Source: JAIPEL01 sp050115795
Lineage (GTDB): Bacteria; Desulfobacterota; Desulfobacteria; Desulfobacterales; CAFBRK01
Direction of reading: 5' to 3'
Assembly: GCA_050115795.1 (NCBI GenBank)
Contig: JASFPT010000005.1
Location: 1 to 46,613 of the forward strand
Length of the DNA: 46,613 nucleotides
In this document: piece after piece, positions 32,282 through 40,981 of the stretch
Numbering within the stretch: position 1 is the stretch's first letter
How the letters are laid out: each line of letters begins with the position of its first letter
Notes under the pieces: model-generated
Databases searched by the model: none
What the model saw: the letters and a program-made list of their open reading frames with translations, nothing else
Told to the model about the DNA's origin: nothing
Made by a program: the position numbers and the translations under genes

Positions 32282-33562
32282 GTGAGCAATGCCATCATCG
32301 AAAAACCCGATATCCCCGAAGACCCCCCGCCGGTTCGCTGGTGGAAGCGGATGCTTCGGATCCTGGTGGCGCTGATGATCGTCGTTGCCAGCATAGCCGG
32401 GGCCGCCTACCTGAGACAGACCGCCCCCACGACGAAAAAGAGGCCCCCCGCCGAGTGGGTCCCCGTGGTGAAAACCGTACCCCTGCAATCGACCGCCTAC
32501 CGGGTGAAGATCAGCGCCATGGGGACGGTGATGCCGGCCCGACAGGTGGTGCTTCGTTCGCGGGTGGCCGGCCAGGTGGTGTCGGTCCACCCGGATTTTA
32601 CCGAGGGCGGTTTCCTTCCAGCGGGAGAACCGGTGCTCCAACTCGACGACGCCGACTACCGGCTCGCCCTGACCCGGGCGGAAGCCGACCTGATCGACGC
32701 CCGGTACGCCCTCCAACTCGAGTTGGGACGCCAGGAGGTGGCCCAAAAAGAATGGGCCCTGCTCAATGCCGGCAAGCGGACCGATCCGGCCGAGTCGGCG
32801 CTGGCGCTTCGAAAGCCCCACCTGGACAAGGCAACCTCGGACGTGGCCGCCGCCGAAGCGGCGGTGCAAAAGGCCTCTCTGGACCTGGAGCGGACCCGGA
32901 TCGAGGCGCCCTTCAACGCGATGGTTCGCTCCCGGTCGGTGGACCTCGGGTCCCAGGTGGCGCCCCAGGATGCCCTGGCCGAGCTGGTGGGGACCGACAC
33001 CTACTGGATCCAGGCCTCGATCCCCGTCGGGCGACTCGACTGGATCGACATCCCCCAGACCCGCGACGGTACGGGTGCCCCGGCCACGGTCTTTTACGCC
33101 GGCGGCCATTCCATCCGGGGGCAGGTGGTGCGGCTCCTGGGAGACCTGGCCAGCGAGGGGAGGATGGCCCGGATTCTGGTGGCGGTCAAGGACCCCCTGG
33201 GCCGGAAAAGGGGTGCCCAGGGCCCTCCGCTGCTGATCGGCGAATACGTGCGGGTGGAGATTGAAGGCCGGCAGCTTTCCGACGTTTTCGTGGTGCCGCG
33301 GGCCGCCCTTCGAGACGATGCGACGGTCTGGCTGGTGGGAGACGACAGCACCCTTCAGATCCGAGAGGTGAAAACCCTGTGGCGGGACGCTGACACGGTG
33401 GTCCTCAAAGACAGCCTGAAAGAGGGCGACGCCCTGGTGGTCACCGATCTTCCGGCGCCGGTGGCGGGGATGAAGGTCCGTCTCGAATCGAGCCGGCCGG
33501 TCAAGGAGTCGACCCCCCCCGGCGACGCATCGGGTGGGCCACCCGGAGACGGCCGTGGATAG
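32282..33562 (+). CDS. Periplasmic adaptor (HlyD/AcrA family) of an RND pump
   Basis: A 426-residue membrane-fusion protein. A short cytoplasmic N-terminus (PPPVRWWKRM) and a membrane anchor at about 25-45 precede the periplasmic part. The lipoyl halves and alpha-hairpin follow in order (SRVAGQVVSVHPDFTEGG, KASLDLERTRIEAPFNA), then the beta-barrel and the membrane-proximal domain. The start is GTG with GGGAG upstream. It overlaps the pump gene by eight bases. An anchored, non-lipidated adaptor with a long tail is usual for the AcrB-type pumps of deltaproteobacteria. Confidence 0.93.
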   Translation: MSNAIIEKPDIPEDPPPVRWWKRMLRILVALMIVVASIAGAAYLRQTAPTTKKRPPAEWVPVVKTVPLQSTAYRVKISAMGTVMPARQVVLRSRVAGQVVSVHPDFTEGGFLPAGEPVLQLDDADYRLALTRAEADLIDARYALQLELGRQEVAQKEWALLNAGKRTDPAESALALRKPHLDKATSDVAAAEAAVQKASLDLERTRIEAPFNAMVRSRSVDLGSQVAPQDALAELVGTDTYWIQASIPVGRLDWIDIPQTRDGTGAPATVFYAGGHSIRGQVVRLLGDLASEGRMARILVAVKDPLGRKRGAQGPPLLIGEYVRVEIEGRQLSDVFVVPRAALRDDATVWLVGDDSTLQIREVKTLWRDADTVVLKDSLKEGDALVVTDLPAPVAGMKVRLESSRPVKESTPPGDASGGPPGDGRG

Positions 33563-36500
33563 CCGGACATCGGGAGACGAACGGCGGGTCGGCCCCATCG
33601 CCTGGATGGCCGGCCACTCGGTGACGGCCAACCTGCTCATGGCCGTGCTGCTGCTGGGCGGCCTGTTCTGGGGGACCCAGATCAAGCAGGAGGTCTTCCC
33701 GGATTTCGAACTCGACCTGGTGACGATCACCGTCCCCTACCCGGGAGCAAGCCCCCAGGAGGTGGAGCGGGGCATCCTGCTCGCCGTGGAAGAGGCGGTG
33801 GAGGGGCTGGAGGGGATCGAAAAGGTGACCTCCAGGGCCCGGGAGGGATCGGGCACCGTCACCGTGGAGATGATCGAAGGGGAGAACATCCAGCGCCTGG
33901 CCCAGGAAATCAAGGCCGAGGTGGACCGAATCTCCTCGTTTCCGGAAGAGGCCGAAGACCCCGAGGTCACCATCGTATCCCGCAAACGGTACGTGGTCTC
34001 CCTGGCGCTGTATGGCGACCTGGGAGAGCGCGTTCTCCGGGAGTACGCCGAGTTCGTTCGGGACCGGCTGCTTCAGGAACCGGAGATCACCCAGGTCGAG
34101 CTGGGAGCCGTCCGCGACTACGAGATCAGCGTCGAGATTCCTCAAGATACCCTGAGAACCTACAACCTGACCCTTGACGAGGTGGCCCAGCGCATCGCCC
34201 GGGCCAGCGTGGAACTTCCCGGGGGCGCCATCAAGACGCCCGGGGGCGATGTCCTGATCCGGATGAAGGAGCGTCGCGACTACGGCCGGGAGTTCGGCCG
34301 GATTCCGATCATCACCACGGCCGATGGAACCCGGGTGCTGCTCGATGAGATCGCCACGGTCACGGACGGCTTTACCGAAACCGATTCGGAGGCCACCTAC
34401 AATGGAAAGCCGGCGGTACTGCTGGAAGTCTACCGGATCGGCGAGCAGACCCCGATCGAGGTCTCCGAGGCCACCCGGCGCGCCGTATCCGAACTGAAGC
34501 AGACCCTGCCGCCGGGGCTGTCCATCGACCTGCGAAACGACCGGTCCGACATCTACCGGCAGCGTTTGGGGCTGCTGCTGAAAAACGGCTACCTGGGCCT
34601 CGGCCTGGTGTTCATCCTCCTGGCGCTCTTTCTCGAGCCGCGGCTGGCCGTCTGGGTCAGCCTCGGGATTCCGGTCTCCTTCCTGGGCTCCCTGCTGTTT
34701 CTCCCCTCCGGCGGGGTCAGCCTCAACATGGTCTCCATGTTCGCCTTCATCGTCACCCTGGGCATCGTGGTCGACGACGCCATCGTGGTGGGCGAAAACG
34801 TCTACCACCACCACCAGCGGGGGAAACCCTGGACGGCCGCCGCGGTGGAAGGGGCCCGGGAGATCTCCATGCCGGTGATCTTCGGGGTGCTTACCAACAT
34901 GGTCGCCTTCGTGCCGATGTTCTTTGTTCCGGGGATCATGGGAAAGGTGTTTCGGCAGATCCCGGTGGTGGTGATCTGCGTGTTTACCATTTCCCTGGTG
35001 GAGAGTCTCTTTATTCTCCCGGCGCACCTGGGCCACCGCAGGTCCTTTCGGCCCGGGGGTGCGCTCGGTCGGCTCCAAAATCTTCAGGCCGCCTTCAGCC
35101 GGGGCTTTCTGCGGGCTGTGGACCGCTATTACCGTCCCCTGCTGGGGCTGATCCTGCGATGGCGCTACGTGTCGCTGGGGATCGGGGTCGCCGTGCTGAT
35201 CCTGTCGGTGGGGTATGTCAAAAGCGGCCGCCTCGGATTCGAGCTGTTTCCGAAGGTGGAGTCCGACTATGCCATCGCCACCGCCACGCTGCCTTTCGGC
35301 AGTGCTTTTGAAAAAACCAAGCGGGTCCAGCAGCACCTGGTCGCCGAGGCCCAGGCCGTGGCCGCCGAGGCCGGCGGTAAAGAGCTGGTGGAGGGGATAT
35401 ACGCCAGCATCGATGGAAACGTGGCCGAGGTGGTGGCCTACCTGACACCGCCGGGTGTCCGGCCGATCTCCACGGCGGCCTTCACCGACCGGTGGCGAAA
35501 GCGGGTCGGGGCGATCTCCGGGCTCGAGTCGCTCCGGTTCGAGTCCGATGCGGGAGGACCGGGCAGGGGGTCGGCCATCTCCGTGGAGCTGAGTCATTCG
35601 AACCTTCAGGTGCTGGAGGCGGCCAGCGCGGAGCTGGCCCGCGCCCTTTCCTACTACCCGAGCGTGGTGGACGTGGACGACGGGTTTGCCCCCGGAAAGC
35701 AGCAGATCGATTTTCAGGTGATGCCCGAAGCGCGGAGCCTGGGCCTCAGGGCCCGGGAAGTCGCCCAGCAGGTGCGGCACGCCTTTTACGGGGCCGAAGC
35801 CCTTCGCCAGCAGCGGGGCAGAAACGAAGTCAGGGTCATGGTGCGGCTGCCCAGAAAAGAGCGCGTCTCGGAATACAATCTGGAGAACATGATTCTTCGG
35901 ACCCCCGGCGGCGGCGAAATGCCGCTCGAGTCGGCGGTGACGGTCAAGCGGGGCAGGGCCTACACCGCCATCGATCGGCGCAACGGACGCCGGGTGGTCA
36001 CGGTGTCGGCCGACGTGCGGCCGCGCAACAAGACCGACCTGGTGCTCAAAGACATGACCGCCGAAATCCTCCCGGCGCTCCAGGAGCGCTACCCCGGCCT
36101 CGGTTTCAGTTTCGAGGGGCGCCAGGCCGACCGGCGTGAAAGCATGGAGGCCCTGTTCAAGGGGCTCGGGGTCACCCTTCTGGTGATTTTCGCCATGCTG
36201 GCCGTGCCGCTGAACAGTTACGTGCAGCCGGCCATCATCATGGTGGCCATCCCTTTCGGAATCGTGGGGGCGGTCGTCGGGCACCTGCTCATGGGGTACA
36301 GCCTCAGCGTGGTGAGCATGTTCGGGGTGCTGGCCCTGACCGGTGTGGTGGTCAACGACTCGCTGGTGCTCATCGACATGGCCAACCGCCAGCGGCGGGC
36401 GGGTCTTTCCCCCTACGCCGCTATTCTCACCTCGGGGCAACTCCGCTTCCGGCCGATTCTGCTCACCACCCTGACCACCTTCGGGGGGCTGACCCCGATG

Positions 36501-36728
36501 ATCTTCGAAACTTCCCGGCAGGCCCGCTTTCTGATTCCCATGGCCATCTCCCTGGGCTTCGGGGTGCTGTTTGCCACCCTCATCACACTGGCCCTGGTGC
36601 CGTCGATCTACCTGATCGTGGAAGACCTGAAGCGGATCCTGAAGGTGGGCGGCGGCCGGCGCGTGGAGGCTTCGGGGGGCACTGACGGCGGCGTGGGACC
36701 GTCAGACATCACCACCGATGCGGGTTGA
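33555..36728 (+). CDS. RND-family efflux pump (AcrB/MexB type)
   Basis: A 1057-residue inner-membrane transporter, the full family length, with 12 membrane segments and two large periplasmic loops. The proton-relay motif is in segment 4 (GIVVDDAIVVGENVY, Asp pair near residues 405-406). The second half repeats the layout (GVVVNDSLVLIDMAN). The start is GTG 33555, with GGAG seven bases upstream and in the conserved place before PIAWMAGHSVTANLL; a GTG at 33534 is also in frame. It completes a three-gene pump with the upstream NodT and adaptor genes. Without a local regulator the substrate (drug, bile, solvent or metabolite) cannot be named, but the sequence looks like the general AcrB group, not a heavy-metal CusA. 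Confidence 0.95.
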   Translation: MDSRTSGDERRVGPIAWMAGHSVTANLLMAVLLLGGLFWGTQIKQEVFPDFELDLVTITVPYPGASPQEVERGILLAVEEAVEGLEGIEKVTSRAREGSGTVTVEMIEGENIQRLAQEIKAEVDRISSFPEEAEDPEVTIVSRKRYVVSLALYGDLGERVLREYAEFVRDRLLQEPEITQVELGAVRDYEISVEIPQDTLRTYNLTLDEVAQRIARASVELPGGAIKTPGGDVLIRMKERRDYGREFGRIPIITTADGTRVLLDEIATVTDGFTETDSEATYNGKPAVLLEVYRIGEQTPIEVSEATRRAVSELKQTLPPGLSIDLRNDRSDIYRQRLGLLLKNGYLGLGLVFILLALFLEPRLAVWVSLGIPVSFLGSLLFLPSGGVSLNMVSMFAFIVTLGIVVDDAIVVGENVYHHHQRGKPWTAAAVEGAREISMPVIFGVLTNMVAFVPMFFVPGIMGKVFRQIPVVVICVFTISLVESLFILPAHLGHRRSFRPGGALGRLQNLQAAFSRGFLRAVDRYYRPLLGLILRWRYVSLGIGVAVLILSVGYVKSGRLGFELFPKVESDYAIATATLPFGSAFEKTKRVQQHLVAEAQAVAAEAGGKELVEGIYASIDGNVAEVVAYLTPPGVRPISTAAFTDRWRKRVGAISGLESLRFESDAGGPGRGSAISVELSHSNLQVLEAASAELARALSYYPSVVDVDDGFAPGKQQIDFQVMPEARSLGLRAREVAQQVRHAFYGAEALRQQRGRNEVRVMVRLPRKERVSEYNLENMILRTPGGGEMPLESAVTVKRGRAYTAIDRRNGRRVVTVSADVRPRNKTDLVLKDMTAEILPALQERYPGLGFSFEGRQADRRESMEALFKGLGVTLLVIFAMLAVPLNSYVQPAIIMVAIPFGIVGAVVGHLLMGYSLSVVSMFGVLALTGVVVNDSLVLIDMANRQRRAGLSPYAAILTSGQLRFRPILLTTLTTFGGLTPMIFETSRQARFLIPMAISLGFGVLFATLITLALVPSIYLIVEDLKRILKVGGGRRVEASGGTDGGVGPSDITTDAG

Positions 36729-36741
36729 TTGCCCAAACTGC

Positions 36742-36848
36742 CAAGCTGTTGAGCTGATAAGCTGATAAGCCGAAAGAAATTGAACCGAAGGGTCTTTGTT
36801 CTGTGCTTAACAGCTCAATAGCTTAGCAGCTTAGCAGCTTACCAGCTT
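36742..36848. repeat. Long inverted element of iterated AGCTgata units, copy 2
   Basis: The left arm (36742-36770) is CAAGCTGTTG, AGCTGATA, AGCTGATAAGC. The right arm (36805-36848) is GCTTAACAGCTC, AATAGCTTAGC, AGCTTAGC, AGCTTACCAGCTT. It lies between convergent genes (the pump and the cyclase), where it could end transcription from both sides. Confidence 0.7.
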
Positions 36849-36882
36849 CCTTATCCGCCAGGCAGGATACACCGGGGCAGCA

Positions 36883-38625
36883 TCAATCCTCTTTTTCGGA
36901 TTCCGTGCAGCCCCGTACCACCGCCAGCCGCACCGGTTCCCGGATGCCCTTCAGATCCGCTGAAAATGTGCGTTCGATCGTCAGGCAGTCTGCCGCACAG
37001 CGCACCACCGGATCGGAGACGACCACCTGTCCGCCTTCGGAAGCGGCCTGGATCCGTTGGGTGAGGTTGACGGCAGTGCCCACGATGCCGTATTTGGCAC
37101 GGGCTTCCGAACCGATGTTGCCCACCACGACTTCCCCTGCGTGGACGCCGATCCCCATTTCAAAAACCGGCAGGCCTTCCCGGTCCATCTCGCTGCGCAG
37201 GCGCTTCATCTCGACCTGCATGCCAAGGCCGCAACGCACCGCCTGGATCACCAACGGCTTCAGGGGGCCGTCGAAGGGGTCGAAAAACACGAGCACCGCG
37301 TCCCCGAAAAAATCGACGATAATTCCGCCGTGGTTCTCGACCACGCCGATCATTCGACCGAAATACCGGTTCAGGATCCGGAGGGTGGCTTCCGGTGAAA
37401 GGGTTTCGGCCATGGGCGTAAAGCCGCGAATATCCGACATCAGGATCGCCACCTCCCGTTTCTGTCCCCCGAGTCGGGCGGCGGACGGTTGGGCCAGCAG
37501 CCGGCGGGCCACCTCGTGGTCCATGTACCGGCCGAAGGTTTGCCGGATGAAGTCCCGCTCCTTGAGCCCCTCCACCATCTCGTTGAAACTGCGGGCCAGG
37601 CGGCCGATTTCGTCCCCGGAGCCGGAATCGGCCACCTTCGCGTACTCGCCCCGGGCAATCCGGCCGGCGGCGTCGGATATGGAACGGACCGACTGGACCA
37701 TTCTGCCCGCGCTGAACCGGATCAAAACCAGCACCAGCAGGATCACCGCCCCCCCTGCCAGAAAGTAGCCGTTTCGAAACCGCACGATCGGTGCCAGAAT
37801 CTGGCTGCCCGGGGCCACGAGAACAATGTTCCATCCGGCGTCCTCCGTCCGGCAGAAGCCGGCCACCTGCTCCGGCGGGTGGCCCGGCCCCAGGACGGTT
37901 CCGAAGCTTTGCTGCTTCATTTTCTCCAGCAGGCGCAGCTCCAGCGGATCGCCGGTTTCTCCGAGCTGTTTGCGGGCGGACGAATCGGCACCCGAGTCGA
38001 GAAGGATTTTTCCGGTTGTGTCGGTGATGTAGGCGGTTTCGCTCTGCCACCACCCCATCCGAAAAATATCCTTCAGCAGGGCTGTGAAGCGAATTTCGAC
38101 CTCCAGCCGGCCGAGCTCGTCTCCGTCGTCGTCGAGCAAATCGCAGCTCAACGTCACGGTCTCGGTTCCCTGGTCCGCATTGTATTGCGGCAGGGACAGC
38201 CCGCTGATCCGGCTCCGGGAAAAGCGCATCATGGGACCCATGGAGCGGCCCATGCCCATCCCCATGCCCGGGCCGGAAATTCCCGGGGTTTCGGCATTTT
38301 CCGCCGTCCAGTGGAGATCGGCCCGCACCACCCCCTCCAGGCTCCGGAGCTTCTCGAGGATCTGCTCCTGGGAGAAGCGGCTTCCGGTGAGGCCGCCGCT
38401 TCGCTGGAAGGCCTCGATCCATTCCATGGGGCGTTCCAGGCGCATGTCGATGAAGTGGGCGGCGCGTTGGAGCTTGAGCACGGACGCCTCCTGCCACTGC
38501 TCCATGAGCGTGCTCCGGGCAAAGTACCAGCCGAAGGCGCCCACCACAAAGAGCAGGACGGACACCGGCATCAGCAAAAAGATGATGAGCCGCTGCTGAA
38601 GGGAGTTGATCTGAAAGCCTGTCAT
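36883..38625 (-). CDS. Membrane class III nucleotide cyclase with Cache-like sensor
   Basis: A 580-residue protein. Membrane segment 1 lies at about 12-35, an extracytoplasmic sensor region at about 40-265, segment 2 near 270-290, then HAMP and the cyclase domain (about 390-575). The metal-binding Asps are in SDIRGFTP and DFFGDAV, and the transition-state Asn and Arg in VNLTQRI. The two residues that choose adenine are changed: Asp stands in the Lys place and Gly in the Asp place (KYGIVGTAVN). The product may therefore be cAMP made by another route, cGMP, or something else. A Met/Gly-rich stretch in the sensor (GPGMGMGMGRSMGPMM) is odd. It follows the TMTC-like gene by 37 bases. Confidence 0.9.
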   Translation of the reverse strand: MTGFQINSLQQRLIIFLLMPVSVLLFVVGAFGWYFARSTLMEQWQEASVLKLQRAAHFIDMRLERPMEWIEAFQRSGGLTGSRFSQEQILEKLRSLEGVVRADLHWTAENAETPGISGPGMGMGMGRSMGPMMRFSRSRISGLSLPQYNADQGTETVTLSCDLLDDDGDELGRLEVEIRFTALLKDIFRMGWWQSETAYITDTTGKILLDSGADSSARKQLGETGDPLELRLLEKMKQQSFGTVLGPGHPPEQVAGFCRTEDAGWNIVLVAPGSQILAPIVRFRNGYFLAGGAVILLVLVLIRFSAGRMVQSVRSISDAAGRIARGEYAKVADSGSGDEIGRLARSFNEMVEGLKERDFIRQTFGRYMDHEVARRLLAQPSAARLGGQKREVAILMSDIRGFTPMAETLSPEATLRILNRYFGRMIGVVENHGGIIVDFFGDAVLVFFDPFDGPLKPLVIQAVRCGLGMQVEMKRLRSEMDREGLPVFEMGIGVHAGEVVVGNIGSEARAKYGIVGTAVNLTQRIQAASEGGQVVVSDPVVRCAADCLTIERTFSADLKGIREPVRLAVVRGCTESEKED

Positions 38626-38662
38626 CAAACCGAGACGATTAAGGGTGAAGGGTCACAACCGT

Positions 38663-40750
38663 TCAAGAGCGGTGGATTTTTCCAAAGAGCTGGGGGAAAA
38701 TCTCCTGGAGCAGGGGCAGCACCAACTGCCGATCCGGGAGCGTTTCCATGGCCCCGTTTTGATCCAACAAGGCGGGCACCCGGGGCAGTTGATCGGGCCT
38801 CAGAAAATCTGCCAACAGCTCGATGGTCTGCCGGGCGGCCTCCTCTTTTCCCATCTTCATGTAGGTCTCGGCCAGAAAAAGCCGGGGCATCACGTCCTCC
38901 GGCGCCCTGAACAGGACCTTTTCGAAGCATTCCGACGCCTTTTCCCCATTTCCGGCCTTGTCGTAGGCGATGCCGAGGTCGTACAGGGCCTTGGCGTCCT
39001 TCGGATTCATCTCCAGCGATTCTTTCAAAACGCCGATCGCTTCTTGGGTCCGGCCCAGCAGGATCAGGATGTAGCCCAGATTTGTGCGGGCCTCCTCGAG
39101 CCGGGGGTCAAGCTCAACGGCTCTATGAAGCAGGGCCGCAGCTTCGGGGGTTTTCCCCCCGGCGGCGACGATGAGCGCCAGGTTGGTGTAGGCGCGGGCG
39201 TAGTCGGGTTGCAATTCGATCGCCTTTCGAAGGCGGGCTTCGGCGGTGTCCGGATCTCCCAGGGCCTGGTAGATCAGGGCCATGTTGAAGAGGGTCACGT
39301 GGCGCCGCTGGCCGTAGGTGGGATCCGCCTGCTGCAGGGCCAGCTGGTATGCGTACAGCGCCATCGGAAATTGGCGCCTGTCCGCGTAATACCGGCCCAG
39401 GTTGTGGTAGGCCCGGGCGGAGGTCGGAAATTTTTCGACGGCATCGAGCCAAAGGGTCTCTTCGGTTTTCCAGTCAAAGTTGCGAACATAGGTGCCGTAG
39501 CCGAACCCGGAGACCACCAGGGCCAGGGCGGCAAACAGCAGCGCCGCCGCCCAGCGCCGCTTTGCCCGGTCGGCGGCCGAAACGATCCACGCCGCAGGCG
39601 GCGCGAACAGGAACATGGACGGAATATAGTTCCGGTGTTCGTAGACGAGCTCCAGGGGAAGTACCGTGGATTCGACCAGGTGGTTTGCAAAGAAAAACAG
39701 GACCGCGAAGGACAGCAGCGGCCGCTTTTTGACAAGAGCCGCTGCGGCACCGATCAATGCCAGAATCGCCAGGATCGACAAAAAGGTGGCGGGCGGTGAA
39801 AAAAGGCCGCTCGACGGTGTAACCGGGCGTACCAAGGAGAACCTGCCGGGGGCCGGGAACAGCAACTGGGAAAGATAAAAAATCACGATCCGCGGTTCGG
39901 TCAACAGCCGCTCGCCAAGCGTAAAACCGCGATTTTGGTAGCCGGCCAAAAAGCGCCCTGAATCGAAGAAGGCCGGACCCGCGATGATCAGGGCAAATCC
40001 GAAAAGCACCAGGATCAGCAGCGGCAAAATCAATCCCGCCTTTTTCAGGCTCTTTTTCGAGACCCCCTGGATCAGGATCAGGTCAAAGAGCAGAAGGCTT
40101 ACCGGCAGCATGACCGCGTTTTCCTTGGATCCCACGGCCAGGATTCCGCAGGCGGCGCAGAGCAGGTAGAATCCGGTCCGGCCGACAACGGCGGTCCTGC
40201 CGCGCAGATAAAAATAAAGGGCCATGATCGTGAACATACCGGCCATGGAGGCCATCCGCTGTACGATGTAGGTGACGGCCTGGGTCTGGATCGGATTGAG
40301 CGCCCACAACAAGGTGGCCAGGGCGGCGATCAGCATGGCGCTGGGGCCGGTTTTTTCACGAAGCAAGGGCAGCTCAAGCGTCCGGCAAAGAAAGAGGAGC
40401 AGAAACACCGCAGCGGTGAGGTGGATCGCCAGGTTGACCAGGTGGTAGCCGAAAACGCGGTCTTTGCCGAAGTAATAGTTGATCGCAAAGCTCAGGCAGG
40501 CCACGGGCCGGTAGAGGCTGCCGCTTTCGTCCGGGTCGGCGAAAAAGGTTCTTCCGATGGCTTCCGGCGTCAGCTCGGTCAGGTGAAGCCGGCGGTTTTT
40601 GACGATGTTCTGCTCGTCGTCGAAGTGCCAGGAGGCGTCCAGGGAGTTGGAATAGGCGGTGATCACCAGTGCGACGATCACCAGAACGGTGATCAGCAGC
40701 TGGCGGTGAGTCGAACCCCGGGCTGTATCGGGTGAGGTTTCGATCGGCAT
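38663..40750 (-). CDS. TMTC-like membrane glycosyltransferase with TPR repeats
   Basis: A 695-residue protein. About 11-12 membrane segments occupy residues 15-430, with a DD motif in the first outside loop (SWHFDDEQNIVKN). That motif fits GT-C glycosyltransferases using lipid-linked sugars. The last 260 residues are TPR repeats (about six to seven, e.g. ARAYHNLGRYYADRRQFPMA). This layout matches animal TMTC O-mannosyltransferases and their bacterial relatives. Bacterial members are uncharacterised, and substrate and sugar are unknown. AAAGGG precedes the ATG. Confidence 0.85.
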   Translation of the reverse strand: MPIETSPDTARGSTHRQLLITVLVIVALVITAYSNSLDASWHFDDEQNIVKNRRLHLTELTPEAIGRTFFADPDESGSLYRPVACLSFAINYYFGKDRVFGYHLVNLAIHLTAAVFLLLFLCRTLELPLLREKTGPSAMLIAALATLLWALNPIQTQAVTYIVQRMASMAGMFTIMALYFYLRGRTAVVGRTGFYLLCAACGILAVGSKENAVMLPVSLLLFDLILIQGVSKKSLKKAGLILPLLILVLFGFALIIAGPAFFDSGRFLAGYQNRGFTLGERLLTEPRIVIFYLSQLLFPAPGRFSLVRPVTPSSGLFSPPATFLSILAILALIGAAAALVKKRPLLSFAVLFFFANHLVESTVLPLELVYEHRNYIPSMFLFAPPAAWIVSAADRAKRRWAAALLFAALALVVSGFGYGTYVRNFDWKTEETLWLDAVEKFPTSARAYHNLGRYYADRRQFPMALYAYQLALQQADPTYGQRRHVTLFNMALIYQALGDPDTAEARLRKAIELQPDYARAYTNLALIVAAGGKTPEAAALLHRAVELDPRLEEARTNLGYILILLGRTQEAIGVLKESLEMNPKDAKALYDLGIAYDKAGNGEKASECFEKVLFRAPEDVMPRLFLAETYMKMGKEEAARQTIELLADFLRPDQLPRVPALLDQNGAMETLPDRQLVLPLLQEIFPQLFGKIHRS

Positions 40751-40907
40751 GGGCCCTTTCGGTGTTTTCCGCGTTCGACCAGGAACCGTTCGGTAGGTTG
40801 GATACTACAGGCCGGGCGGGATGGCAAATCAGGAATGGAATTGATGCTGCGCGTCGCGGGTCGACTGACCGCTCGAGGGTGCATGGATGAAAGAAGGCAC
40901 CCATAAC

Positions 40908-40927
40908 CACGAAATTCGAATTTCGTG
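40908..40927. promoter_or_regulatory. Perfect 20-base palindrome
   Basis: CACGAAATTCGAATTTCGTG reads the same on both strands. It lies 158 bases upstream of the TMTC-like start and 55 bases after the acyltransferase stop. It could be an operator, or a two-way terminator for the acyltransferase gene. Confidence 0.55.
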
Positions 40928-40981
40928 CTTTGTCTCCCACTGGGGACCGAATTATGAAAGGTCTCACAGCTGCAAATGTTC

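Noticed and set aside
30746..33730. 994-codon open frame antisense to the NodT and adaptor genes
   Set aside because: Shadow spanning two well-supported genes; composition not protein-like.
33501..36440. 979-codon open frame antisense to the RND pump
   Set aside because: His/Asp/Gly-rich shadow of the pump gene; no recognisable domain.
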